Shown here: positions 1 through 7,416 of the stretch, piece after piece | Numbering within the stretch: the stretch's first letter is position 1 | How the letters are laid out: each line of letters begins with the position of its first letter | From: Anaeromassilibacillus sp. An250 | GTDB taxonomy: Bacteria > Bacillota > Clostridia > Oscillospirales > Acutalibacteraceae | NCBI RefSeq assembly: GCF_002159845.1 | Contig: NZ_NFJK01000003.1 | Span: 124,001 to 188,000, forward strand | Direction of reading: 5' to 3' | DNA length: 64,000 nucleotides | Notes under the pieces: model-generated | Seen by the model: the letters and a program-made list of their open reading frames with translations, nothing else | Told to the model about the DNA's origin: nothing | The model's database searches: none | Made by a program: the position numbers and the translations under genes

Positions 1-340
1 AATTTTTATGTTTTCTCGGGTTCCTATTGCACTATACATGTCAGAAATCCGCCTTTCCTGTTCGATCGGATTCCCTTTGCCTCTTCCTGTGAACAATCCT
101 TCCCCAGATGGTATCCCTTTGAAAGGGGTTCCAGTTTTTTTCTGCTAGCCGTTGGCAATGTACAAGGAAATCCTCTGCAAAAATTTAACAATTTAAACAA
201 GGAATACGCTAAAAATATACAGATTCTATTATACTATGTCGAAGATAGGAATTCAATAAATTCGTTGTTAATTTTCATATTTAAGAAATTTGTAAAATAT
301 TGGAAACGGTTTGACCGAGTTCGACATAGAATATTTTATA
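1..340. other. gene-free left edge
   Basis: No convincing coding region lies here. The two short open frames that begin around 265-311 have no ribosome binding site and no recognisable sequence. A small hairpin (CCCTTT/AAAGGG) followed by a T-run lies near 108-140 and could be the terminator of a plus-strand gene outside the window. The rest is AT-rich and otherwise unremarkable. Confidence 0.5.
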
Positions 341-371
341 AAAAAGTCCCCGTCCATTGTAAGGACGGGGA
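341..371 (-). terminator. sigK terminator
   Basis: CCCCGTCC (348-355) pairs with GGACGGGG (363-370) around a 7-nt loop. Read on the minus strand, the stem is followed by a run of T. It lies just downstream of the sigK stop codon, so it is a good rho-independent terminator for that gene. Confidence 0.85.
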
Positions 372-398
372 AACGGAGAAAGCGACCGGTTTTCTTTT

Positions 399-1094
399 TT
401 ATCGCCTGGGTTTGTCAAACTGCCTTTTCAATAGCTGTAAGGCCTTTTTCTCGATGCGGGATACATAAGAGCGTGAAATTTTTAAGCGCGCAGCGACCTC
501 TCGCTGCGTGAGCGGATGGTCATTGTTCAGCCCATAACGCAGTTCAATGATGAGGCGTTCCCGTGGAGTAAGCACTTGTGCGATATAACGTTTGAGTTGT
601 TCCGATTTAACTTTACAATCGAGATTATCGACAATGTTATCTTCTGTGGACATTACATCCATCAGGGTCAGGGCGTTTCCATCTTTATCCGTGTCGATCG
701 GCTCGTTCATGGAAATGTCCTGCGCGCTCTTTTTTGCGGCGCGAAAATACATCAGGACCTCATTTTCAATACACCGCGCCGCATAACTGGAAAGGCGGAT
801 ACCCTTCGTATGGTCGAACGTGTTGACTGCTTTAATCAGCCCAATGGTCCCAATGGAGATCAAATCGTCCTGGTCGCTTGTGTTGGAATAGTATTTTTTG
901 ACGATATGCGCGACCAACCGGAGATTGTGTTCGATCAATTCGTCGCGCGCGTGCCGGTCCCCATTTTTGAGGCGTTCGAGGCAGTTGCGTTCTTCCTCCG
1001 CGGTTAGGGGCCTGGGGAAAGAGCCAGCGCCTGTGACATGCAGAATGAAAAAAATCAGGCCGGAAAGCGCGCAGGAGAGCAGAGCTGTCAGCAT
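399..1094 (-). CDS. sigK: RNA polymerase sporulation sigma factor SigK
   Basis: A 231-residue sigma-70 family protein, the late mother-cell sigma factor of sporulation. Residues 1-27 are hydrophobic and look like the pro-sequence that is removed by SpoIVFB in known pro-sigma-K. Region 2 follows (LIEHNLRLVAHIVKKY, then DLISIGTIGLIKAVNTFD and the FRAAKKSAQDIS segment). Region 4 carries LTPRERLIIELRYGL and a helix-turn-helix (TQREVAARLKISRSYVSRIEKKA). The gene is continuous, so there is no skin-type element splitting it as in some Bacillus and Clostridium strains. A 7-bp hairpin lies in its 5' region and a terminator follows it. It shows that the organism carries the late sporulation programme. 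Confidence 0.93.
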   Translation of the reverse strand: MLTALLSCALSGLIFFILHVTGAGSFPRPLTAEEERNCLERLKNGDRHARDELIEHNLRLVAHIVKKYYSNTSDQDDLISIGTIGLIKAVNTFDHTKGIRLSSYAARCIENEVLMYFRAAKKSAQDISMNEPIDTDKDGNALTLMDVMSTEDNIVDNLDCKVKSEQLKRYIAQVLTPRERLIIELRYGLNNDHPLTQREVAARLKISRSYVSRIEKKALQLLKRQFDKPRR

Positions 1095-1121
1095 AGAATC
1101 GCCCCAATCCAGATAAAATTT

Positions 1122-1141
1122 GGACGGCTTTCCTGCCGTCC
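1122..1141. repeat. hairpin upstream of sigK
   Basis: GGACGGC (1122-1128) pairs with GCCGTCC (1135-1141) around a 6-nt loop, about 30 bp before the sigK start. It would sit in the 5' leader of the sigK transcript or overlap its promoter. No function can be assigned. Confidence 0.5.
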
Positions 1142-1464
1142 GGTTCTTCTAACTATCTTATGGCGGGGGTGCTTGTTTGTTGCAAGTCCCTTGCCTTTCT
1201 TTGGGGCGCATTCCTATTTTTCAGTGGGCTGGAAACCACCATGGTAAGACTGCACAGTTTTTTAGAATCCAAAAAGAAAAACTCTGGCGGCTGCATTCTC
1301 TAGAATTTTTCCCTTTGCAATTAAGTCCGCAGGAATTTTGTTTATACTTTTTATATTGCAAAGAAGAAATTGTACGCTGCATTTGATTCTGCCCCGGTGA
1401 GAATGCTAATTTTGGAAGGGCTTTTCGATCCTCGGGTATGATGAAATGTGCAGTCCAAGATACG

Positions 1465-1497
1465 ATCTGCATGGTATATCGTCTATACCATGCAGAT
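1465..1497. repeat. perfect 14-bp inverted repeat before the HAD gene
   Basis: ATCTGCATGGTATA (1465-1478) and its exact reverse complement (1484-1497) flank a 5-nt loop, TCGTC. It ends 32 bp before the HAD start codon. No T-run follows on either strand, so it is not a normal terminator. It could be an mRNA hairpin or a repressor operator. Confidence 0.7.
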
Positions 1498-1529
1498 GGA
1501 TACATTTCCGGTTTAAGGGGGAATCACCA

Positions 1530-2354
1530 ATGGGAATCCAATTGGTTGCGCTCGATATGGATGGGACCGTTTTGTTGGACGACCATCTGACCGTCACGCC
1601 TGCCGTGCGGCGCTCCATTGAGCAGGCGCTTGCGAAGGGGGTCACCGTTGTACCCGCCACAGGGCGGGTGGCGGCTATGCTGCCAAAGGTCTTTTATGAG
1701 TTGGACGGCATCCGCTATGTGATCAATTCCAATGGGGCGTCCGTATGGGATCGGGTGGAAAATCGCGTGATTTATTCGAATCCAATCCCCGCAGAGACCG
1801 TCCGGCAGATTCTTCAGATTTTGGAACCTTACGGCCTATTGACCCAGATCTACTGCGGGGGGAACATCTATGCGGAAAAGCGTTCCCTTGCCAGGGTGGT
1901 TGACCTCCCATTTGCGGTGGAATTTATTGAGAATATTCGCAAGACGCAGATCGAGCTGGACAGCTTCCAGACGCTGTTGGAGGAGCATCCGGAGGGTGTG
2001 GAAAAGCTGAATCTGGCCCATGTGGAGTCGGGATTGCGTGAAAAGCTGTGGAAGCAGTTTGAGGCGATGCCGGGCGTCACGGTGGTATCTTCGGCTGGAA
2101 GCAATATCGAACTAAACCGCGACGGGGCGAGCAAAGGGGATGCGCTGCATCATCTTTGCCAACGGTTGCAGATTCCCCCGGAGAATGTGATGGCTGTAGG
2201 GGACAGCGGCAACGACGTTGAAATGTTGCGGTATGCCGGGTGCTCCGTCGCCATGGAGAACGGGACGCCGGAGGCAAAGGCAGCGGCCAAATACCGTACG
2301 GCTTCCAACGAACAGGACGGTGTGGCACGCGCAATCGAACAGTTTGTTTTATAA
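1530..2354 (+). CDS. Cof-type HAD-IIB family phosphatase
   Basis: A 274-residue cytosolic hydrolase of the haloacid dehalogenase superfamily, Cof/YidA type. Members dephosphorylate sugar phosphates, flavin or PLP-type metabolites. Motif I is LDMDGTVLLDD, with both catalytic aspartates. A central IIB cap domain follows. Motif III/IV reads ASKGDALHHL ... VMAVGDSGNDVEML, which supplies the conserved lysine and Mg-binding aspartates. The ATG at 1530 is chosen because it follows the GGGGG-type ribosome site at 1517-1521 and places the motif at the usual N-terminus; an earlier in-frame ATG at 1446 would add 28 unrelated residues. The true substrate cannot be read from sequence. Confidence 0.9.
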   Translation: MGIQLVALDMDGTVLLDDHLTVTPAVRRSIEQALAKGVTVVPATGRVAAMLPKVFYELDGIRYVINSNGASVWDRVENRVIYSNPIPAETVRQILQILEPYGLLTQIYCGGNIYAEKRSLARVVDLPFAVEFIENIRKTQIELDSFQTLLEEHPEGVEKLNLAHVESGLREKLWKQFEAMPGVTVVSSAGSNIELNRDGASKGDALHHLCQRLQIPPENVMAVGDSGNDVEMLRYAGCSVAMENGTPEAKAAAKYRTASNEQDGVARAIEQFVL

Positions 2355-2370
2355 GGCTCTTTATCTATAT

Positions 2371-2423
2371 AAAAGGACGCGCCCTTTCTCATCCAAATGA
2401 TGGGGAAGGGCGCGTCCTTTTTG
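2371..2423. terminator. bidirectional terminator
   Basis: AAAGGACGCGCCCTT and AAGGGCGCGTCCTTT form a long stem with A-runs on one side and T-runs on the other. It lies between the converging HAD and ABC-F genes and should terminate both. Confidence 0.9.
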
Positions 2424-2476
2424 AAAGATTCAGGCTGCAAAGGCGCAGCCATTTTTTCCGGCAGGCAGAAACGTTT

Positions 2477-4069
2477 TTACATCCGGTTCATGGATTCCAA
2501 ATATTCGTCGTAGGTGCCGAGGCGGTCGATGATGCCGTCGTCCGTGATCTCAATAATCCGGTTGGCGACCGTCTGGATGAATTGGTGGTCGTGCGAAGCA
2601 AAGAGGACAATCCCCTTAAAGGCGATCAAGCCATTGTTCACAGCGGTGATGGATTCCAGATCGAGGTGGTTGGTGGGCTGGTCCACAACCAGGACGTTGG
2701 AACCGAACATCATCATCCGGGACAACATGCAGCGCACTTTTTCGCCGCCGGAGAGCACGTTGACCGGTTTTTGCACGTCGTCGCCGGAGAAGAGCATCTT
2801 GCCGAGGAAACTGCGCAGATACGTTTCCGTGGTGTCCTGCGCGTACTGTTCCAGCCATTTGATGATGCTCAGATCACAGCCGTTGAAGTATGCGGAGTTG
2901 TCCTGTGGGAAGTACGATTGGGTGGTGGATACGCCCCATTTGAAGCGTCCCTCGTCGGCTTCCAGTTCTTCCATCAAAATCTTGAACAGCGTCGTGGTGA
3001 CAATATCATTTTTGGCGAGGAAGGCGATCTTATCGCCCTTGTTGACACGGAAACTGACGTTGTTGAGCACCTTGACGCCGTCAACCGTTTTGGAGAGGTT
3101 TTCCACCTCCAAAATTTCCTTGCCCGGTTCGCGGTCCATCGTAAAGCCGACAAACGGGTACCGGCGGCTCGAGGCGGGCATTTCCTCCACGGTGATCTTT
3201 TCCAGCAGCTTTTTGCGGGAGGTCGCCTGCTTGGATTTGCTCTTGTTGGCGGAGAAACGCTGGATAAACGATTGGAGTTCCTTGATCTTTTCCTCCGCCT
3301 TTTTGTTCTGGTCGCGCATCACGCGCTGCATCAGCTGGCTGGATTCATACCAGAAGTCGTAGTTACCCACATAGAGCTTGATTTTGTTGTAATCGATGTC
3401 GACAATATGGGTGCAGACATTGTTCAGGAAATGGCGGTCATGGGACACGACGATCACCGTGCCCTCGTAATCCGCGAGAAAATCCTCCAGCCAGGCGATG
3501 GACCGCACGTCGAGGTCGTTTGTCGGTTCGTCCAGAAGGATGATGTCCGGATGGCCAAACAGCGATTGTGCCAGCAATACCTTCACCTTTTCGTTGCCAG
3601 GCAGGGAGTCCATCTGGGAATACAGCAACATGTTGTCCAATCCCAAGCCCTGTAAGAGCTTTCCGGCCTCTGTTTCGGCCTCCCAGCCGTTTAGCTCTGC
3701 AAATTCCGCCTCCAATTCGGCGGCCAGGTCGCCGTCCGCATCGGAGAAGTCCTCTTTTGCATAGAGCGCGTCCTTCTGTTTTAAAACCTCATATAGGCGC
3801 GGATTGCCCATCAAGATGGTTTCAAATACGGTGTATGCGTCATATGCATGGTGGTCCTGCTTCAAAACGGACATGCGCAGCTTGGGGTCGATGATGACCT
3901 CGCCCTTGGTGGGCTCCAGCTCGCCGGAGAGAATCTTTAAAAACGTGGATTTTCCGGCTCCGTTCGCGCCGATGACGCCGTAGCAGTTGCCCGCCGTGAA
4001 CAGAAGATTGACATGGGAAAATAGGTTCTGGCCGCTAAAACTGAGGCCAAGATCGGAAACGGTAATCAT
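2477..4069 (-). CDS. ABC-F family ATPase (YkpA/YbiT type)
   Basis: A 530-residue soluble protein with two ABC ATPase domains and no membrane segment. ABC-F proteins act on the ribosome. Domain 1 (about 1-245) has Walker A GANGAGKST, a signature-like LPGNEKVKVLLAQ and Walker B LLDEPTNDLD. The interdomain linker (about 245-320) is rich in charged residues, with KSKSKQATSRKK. Domain 2 has a degenerate P-loop (AKNDIVTTT), which I recall as usual for the YkpA group, and the signature LSGGEKVRC. Its Walker B reads VVDQPTNHLD, so the catalytic glutamate is glutamine at residue 464. No antibiotic-resistance role is implied. A housekeeping translation factor is the likeliest reading. Confidence 0.9.
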   Translation of the reverse strand: MITVSDLGLSFSGQNLFSHVNLLFTAGNCYGVIGANGAGKSTFLKILSGELEPTKGEVIIDPKLRMSVLKQDHHAYDAYTVFETILMGNPRLYEVLKQKDALYAKEDFSDADGDLAAELEAEFAELNGWEAETEAGKLLQGLGLDNMLLYSQMDSLPGNEKVKVLLAQSLFGHPDIILLDEPTNDLDVRSIAWLEDFLADYEGTVIVVSHDRHFLNNVCTHIVDIDYNKIKLYVGNYDFWYESSQLMQRVMRDQNKKAEEKIKELQSFIQRFSANKSKSKQATSRKKLLEKITVEEMPASSRRYPFVGFTMDREPGKEILEVENLSKTVDGVKVLNNVSFRVNKGDKIAFLAKNDIVTTTLFKILMEELEADEGRFKWGVSTTQSYFPQDNSAYFNGCDLSIIKWLEQYAQDTTETYLRSFLGKMLFSGDDVQKPVNVLSGGEKVRCMLSRMMMFGSNVLVVDQPTNHLDLESITAVNNGLIAFKGIVLFASHDHQFIQTVANRIIEITDDGIIDRLGTYDEYLESMNRM

Positions 4070-4237
4070 TGGCTTTGCTCCTTCATTGAAAATCGTAAAA
4101 CATATTGTATTTTTTATTTATCAATATACATTTTGGAAAGACGAGGCGAAAAAACCTCTTGTGCAAATGCCACTCTATTCTATCATAAAAGGGAAAAAGC
4201 ACCTATGGATGAAAACAATAAAGGAATGGGAAATTCC

Positions 4238-4266
4238 TTGTCATTTTTAAGGAAAACTGCTATAAT
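4238..4266 (+). promoter_or_regulatory. sigma-A type promoter of the DtxR-like gene
   Basis: TTGTCA (4238-4243) and TATAAT (4261-4266) are 17 bp apart, 40 bp before the start codon of the regulator gene. Confidence 0.75.
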
Positions 4267-4305
4267 CATAAGAATACAAACCCACATCAGCACAGGAGGG
4301 GTCCC

Positions 4306-4686
4306 ATGAAGATTCAGGAGTCAGGCGAAAACTATTTGGAAACCATTCTGATATTAAAAAATCGAAACGGTTATGTGCGCTCTGTGGATATTGCCAATGA
4401 GCTCTCCTTTACAAAGGCGAGCGTCAGCCGCGCGATGAGCATCCTGCGCAAGGCGGGGCTAATTGTGATGGAAAAGAGCGGGAATATTGTCCTGACAGAG
4501 AGCGGTTTTGCGCGGGCCAGCGCCGTTTATGAGCGCCACACCGTGTTATCCGATTTCTTTCGCAAGGTTCTGGGAGTCGATCCGGAGACCGCCGTCCAGG
4601 ATGCTTGCCGGATTGAGCATGTGATCAGCCAGGAAAGCTTTGACAAAATCAAGGAATATATAAAGGATCACGGATCAAATTCGTGA
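4306..4686 (+). CDS. DtxR/MntR family metal-dependent transcriptional regulator
   Basis: A 126-residue winged-helix protein. The N-terminus SGENYLETIL followed by VRSVDIANELSFTKASVSRAMSILRKAGLI matches the DNA-binding domain of the DtxR/MntR family, which represses iron or manganese uptake genes when metal-loaded. The C-terminal half, with ERHTVLSDFFRKVLGVDPETAVQDACRIEH, is the dimerisation and metal-binding domain. There is no SH3-like third domain, so it is of the short MntR type. The ribosome site AGGAGGGG precedes the ATG. No metal transporter is adjacent, so its targets lie elsewhere. Two GTTAGC-N4-GCTAAC sites in this window are possible operators, but that link is only a guess. Confidence 0.85.
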   Translation: MKIQESGENYLETILILKNRNGYVRSVDIANELSFTKASVSRAMSILRKAGLIVMEKSGNIVLTESGFARASAVYERHTVLSDFFRKVLGVDPETAVQDACRIEHVISQESFDKIKEYIKDHGSNS

Positions 4687-4713
4687 TTTCGTTTCACAAA
4701 GAGGTGTTACCGA

Positions 4714-5619
4714 ATGCAATTTATTTCTGCCCAATGTCCCCACTGCGGCAAGGAGCTTCAGCTGCCAGACGATGCACAGCAGGTGGTGTGCATGTATTGC
4801 GCAAAGCCGATCGATGTGCAGGAGGTGCTGCATGCGCAGGGGGATACAGATTCCTATCGCGCGCTGCTGCATACGGCAAAGGAATTGATGAAGGACGACG
4901 TGGTGGCTTACAAAGCCAATATCCAAGCGGTGAACAACCACGGGTATCCGGAGGCGTTCCAGGCGTATGTGGAAAAGCTGGCGCCAGCCTTGCGCGCGTT
5001 CTGTGTTGCGGCGGAGGCGAGTACAGCGCAACGCGCGGCAGAAGAATACAGCCTGTTCCTAATGGAGCGCTTTTTGGAGCTGTTCCAGAAGCTGCAAGTA
5101 AAAGAGAACGATACAACCTTTTTTGACTACCGGTATACGGTTGTCGCTTTTTTAATCCCCGCGATTTTGGAGCAGGGGCACGCGGCGACGGAGGCCCTGG
5201 CCGATCAATTCCTGGAAAAATGGAATAAGCAGTATCCCAAAAAGCCATTAGGAAAGGCGCGCTACGATGAGATCCGCCATGGATTCCGTCAAAGGCTATG
5301 TTTTATCACCACGGCCGTCTGTGAATTCCAGGGAAAGGCGGACGATTGCTACGAGCTCACCACCTTCCGCAAATTCCGGGACGATTGGCTTGCAAAGGCG
5401 CCGGGCGGAGAGCGGAAGATTCAGGAATATTACTTATACGCGCCAATGCTGGTGCAAAAAATTGACCGCCGGGCGGACCGCGGGGCGGTCTACCAGCGAA
5501 TCTGGCAGGAGTATTTGCAGTCATGCCTCAAGGATTTGGAGGCCGGAAAACCGGAGGCATGTGCGCGTACCTATGAGGAAATGGTGCTGCGGTTGGAGCA
5601 GGAGTTCCTTCCGGCATAA
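4714..5619 (+). CDS. zinc-ribbon protein with CFI motif, function unknown
   Basis: A 301-residue protein with no signal peptide or membrane segment. Residues 8-29 carry CPHCGKEL...CMYC, a treble-clef zinc ribbon. The middle (about 40-190) is helical. Near residue 195 is CFITTAVCEF, which resembles the CFI-box found in some clostridial proteins, with a further cysteine in the following DDCYELTTFRKFRD. It lies 27 bp downstream of the DtxR-like gene and 19 bp upstream of the HD hydrolase, so the three may be cotranscribed. No function is proposed. Confidence 0.7.
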   Translation: MQFISAQCPHCGKELQLPDDAQQVVCMYCAKPIDVQEVLHAQGDTDSYRALLHTAKELMKDDVVAYKANIQAVNNHGYPEAFQAYVEKLAPALRAFCVAAEASTAQRAAEEYSLFLMERFLELFQKLQVKENDTTFFDYRYTVVAFLIPAILEQGHAATEALADQFLEKWNKQYPKKPLGKARYDEIRHGFRQRLCFITTAVCEFQGKADDCYELTTFRKFRDDWLAKAPGGERKIQEYYLYAPMLVQKIDRRADRGAVYQRIWQEYLQSCLKDLEAGKPEACARTYEEMVLRLEQEFLPA

Positions 5620-5638
5620 AGAAAGCGAGGAAAGATAG

Positions 5639-6235
5639 ATGGACGTCAATCGGCTGGAACAGCAAATGCGCTTTCTGGTAGAGGTGGACAAGATGAAGAG
5701 CGTCTACCGCCGGACCATCTTGATCGACAAGACGCGGCGGGAATCGGATGCCGAGCATTCCTGGCATTTTGCTTTGATGGCCATGCTGCTGGCGGAATAT
5801 GCGGACCCGGAAAAGGTCGACTGCGCGCGCGTCATCCGCATGGCGTTGGTGCACGATTTGATTGAGATTTACGCGGGCGATACCTTTGCTTACGATGTGC
5901 AGGGAAACCAGGACAAACGGCAGAGGGAGACCGAAGCGGCGGATAAGCTCTTTGCACTGTTGCCGGAGGACCAGGCAGCGGAGATTCGGGCGCTATGGGA
6001 AGAGTTTGACGCAATGGAGACGCCGGACGCCCAATATGCGGCGGCCATTGACCGCTTGCAGCCCTTTTTGAACAACTACCTGACCCAGGGGCACACCTGG
6101 GGATTGGGCGGCGTAAAGAGCGCGCAGGTGTATGAGCGGATGGACCCCATCCGTGTGGCGCTCCCGGAGGTTTGGCCGTTTGTAGACAAGATGATTCAGG
6201 AGAGCATCGAAAAAGGCTATTTGGAAAAAGAATGA
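5639..6235 (+). CDS. HD domain-containing phosphohydrolase (YfbR/HDDC2-like)
   Basis: A 198-residue cytosolic protein. The metal-binding signature is RRESDAEHSWHFALMAMLLA, then ALVHDLIEIYAGD and a downstream D in AAIDRLQPFLNNY. This arrangement is that of HD-domain 5'-deoxynucleotidases of the YfbR/HDDC2 group, which hydrolyse nucleoside monophosphates. Length fits the family (about 190-200). Its ribosome site GAGGA lies 11 bp after the preceding stop codon, and a strong terminator follows. Nucleotide specificity is inferred from the family only. Confidence 0.85.
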   Translation: MDVNRLEQQMRFLVEVDKMKSVYRRTILIDKTRRESDAEHSWHFALMAMLLAEYADPEKVDCARVIRMALVHDLIEIYAGDTFAYDVQGNQDKRQRETEAADKLFALLPEDQAAEIRALWEEFDAMETPDAQYAAAIDRLQPFLNNYLTQGHTWGLGGVKSAQVYERMDPIRVALPEVWPFVDKMIQESIEKGYLEKE

Positions 6236-6242
6236 TCATGAT

Positions 6243-6284
6243 AAAAGCGGCGCTATCTGAACGTTCGGATAGCGCCGCTTTTTG
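6243..6284 (+). terminator. terminator after the HD hydrolase gene
   Basis: AAGCGGCGCTATC pairs with GATAGCGCCGCTT around a 10-nt loop and is followed by TTTTT. The stem also has an A-run on its left side. It could therefore also stop the minus-strand ribbon-helix-helix genes. Confidence 0.9.
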
Positions 6285-6287
6285 CAT

Positions 6288-6473
6288 TTATAGTGATCCT
6301 TCTGAGGAAGAAAAGAGGCTGTCCAATGTATATTTGCAACATTGGAGCACCAAAGAATTTTAAGAAATGTGATTTTCCTGAGCAACTTTATTCAGGTCGG
6401 CAAATAAGGATTCCGTGAAGCGGATAGTTCGCGGAACATTTGCGCTTTTAAATTGCTTATTGATCTGAAACAT
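6288..6473 (-). pseudogene. ribbon-helix-helix (CopG-like) gene with in-frame stop
   Basis: From a possible ATG at 6473, the minus strand encodes a ribbon-helix-helix start (VPRTIRFTESLFADLNKVAQ, then ENHIS). A TAA codon follows at 6360-6362. Reading on in the same frame gives NSLVLQCCKYTLDSLFSS before a second stop at 6288. That continuation is what a CopG/Arc-type domain needs after helix 1 (S-x-N-x-L-V-x-x-C-x-x-Y-x-L). The gene therefore looks complete apart from one nonsense codon. It lies just downstream of an intact paralogue on the same strand. It may be a recent pseudogene, or the stop may be a base-call error. Confidence 0.6.
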
Positions 6474-6501
6474 ACGAAATATCTCACATTGTAATAAACA
6501 T

Positions 6502-6690
6502 TTATTCCTTAGAATCCTTTTGGTTTGGTGGTGACATGTGTTCCATTGCATAGTCAATACATTGATTGATAAAAGCGCTGCGGCTTAAGTTGAATTCCGC
6601 AGATAGGCGGTCAATTTGTTCGATCTTCTCAGAACTCATTCGAATGGTAATCGGCTCTTTTTTATATGGCTTTGGAATGAATTTGGACAT
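6502..6690 (-). CDS. ribbon-helix-helix transcriptional regulator (antitoxin-like)
   Basis: A 62-residue protein with a classic ribbon-helix-helix fold: the DNA-contacting strand EPITIRMSSEKIEQI, then helix 1 (DRLSAEFN), the turn LSRSAF and helix 2 (INQCIDYAMEHM). The basic N-terminus KPYKKE fits a DNA binder. GAGGTGAG lies correctly before the ATG. Such small proteins usually repress their own promoter. The gene is divergent from the SLOG-family gene, and the shared intergenic region has inverted repeats. A toxin partner is not evident; the only same-strand neighbour is the broken paralogue. Confidence 0.75.
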   Translation of the reverse strand: MSKFIPKPYKKEPITIRMSSEKIEQIDRLSAEFNLSRSAFINQCIDYAMEHMSPPNQKDSKE

Positions 6691-6709
6691 TTCACCTCAC
6701 CTCTTGAAA

Positions 6710-6773
6710 AATTGTATTCTATATTCTATAGTATGAATAGAATTGAAAAACGATTACAAAAACGAATACAATT
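6710..6773. promoter_or_regulatory. divergent regulatory region with nested repeats
   Basis: AATTGTATTC (6710-6719) and its exact complement GAATACAATT (6764-6773) flank a 44-bp core. Within it, ATTCTAT occurs twice in tandem (6716-6722 and 6723-6729) and once inverted as ATAGAAT (6737-6743). It lies between the ribbon-helix-helix gene and the SLOG gene and fits an operator for a dimeric or cooperative repressor controlling both directions. Confidence 0.55.
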
Positions 6774-6785
6774 TGGAGGAAGAAT

Positions 6786-7262
6786 ATGAAAAGCTGTTGT
6801 TTTACCGGACATAGAGATTTACCAAGGGAAGCTGTAAATGCCATTCAAGGGCCATTGGCCAGGCAAATAGAAGCTTTCATTGCGGAGGGAATCGTCCATT
6901 TCTACGCAGGGGGAGCGCTAGGATTTGACTTTTTGGCGGAACAGGCGGTTTTAAAAGCGCGTGAACAATATCCACAGATTCGATTGATTTTGGCATTGCC
7001 ATATAAAGGTCACGACCAAGTATGGAAGGAAGAAATCCGATCCAATTATCAACGCCTTATTGAGAAGAATGCCGACGAAATTCTATACATTTCGGATCAC
7101 TATTTTCGCGGCTGTATGCAAAAGAGAAATCACTATATGGTCGACCACAGCGATGTTTGCCTTTCCTACCTGGTTTACCCAAAAGGTGGAACAAAATATA
7201 CGGTAACGTATTGTCAGAAAAAAGGCATTCCGGTTATGAATTTGGCGCAGTTTATTCTTTAA
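6786..7262 (+). CDS. SLOG family protein (DUF1273/YpsA-like)
   Basis: A 158-residue Rossmann-like protein. It opens with CCFTGHRDLP and has GGALGFDFLAEQAVL, the glycine-rich nucleotide-binding motif of the SLOG (SMF/DprA-LOG) superfamily. It continues with LILALPYKGHDQVW and a C-terminal segment with GGTKYTVTYCQKKGIPVMNL. SLOG proteins are predicted to sense or process nucleotide-derived ligands; the exact role of YpsA-like members is unsettled. The ribosome site GGAGGA precedes the ATG. It is divergent from the ribbon-helix-helix gene, which may regulate it. Confidence 0.8.
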   Translation: MKSCCFTGHRDLPREAVNAIQGPLARQIEAFIAEGIVHFYAGGALGFDFLAEQAVLKAREQYPQIRLILALPYKGHDQVWKEEIRSNYQRLIEKNADEILYISDHYFRGCMQKRNHYMVDHSDVCLSYLVYPKGGTKYTVTYCQKKGIPVMNLAQFIL

Positions 7263-7416
7263 AGTTCCTTCTTTCACCACGTTTCCCGAAGAAACCTTCT
7301 ATATTTTGTGCAAAAAATCAATTGCCTTTCGTTGGACTTTTTGATAGAATAGCGATAATTTATCAAGTCAAAGCATCGAAGGTTTAAATCGAAAAAGTAG
7401 CTTAGGGGGAACAATT

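Noticed and set aside
399-1094. sigK interrupted by a skin-like element
   Set aside because: The reading frame is continuous from the pro-sequence to region 4.
2240-3655. 471-codon plus-strand open frame
   Set aside because: It is antisense to the ABC-F gene, whose motifs are unmistakable; the frame has no ribosome site or recognisable domain.
2477-4069. Antibiotic-resistance ABC-F protein
   Set aside because: The sequence fits the housekeeping YkpA/YbiT group, with no extended linker features that would point to a resistance protein.
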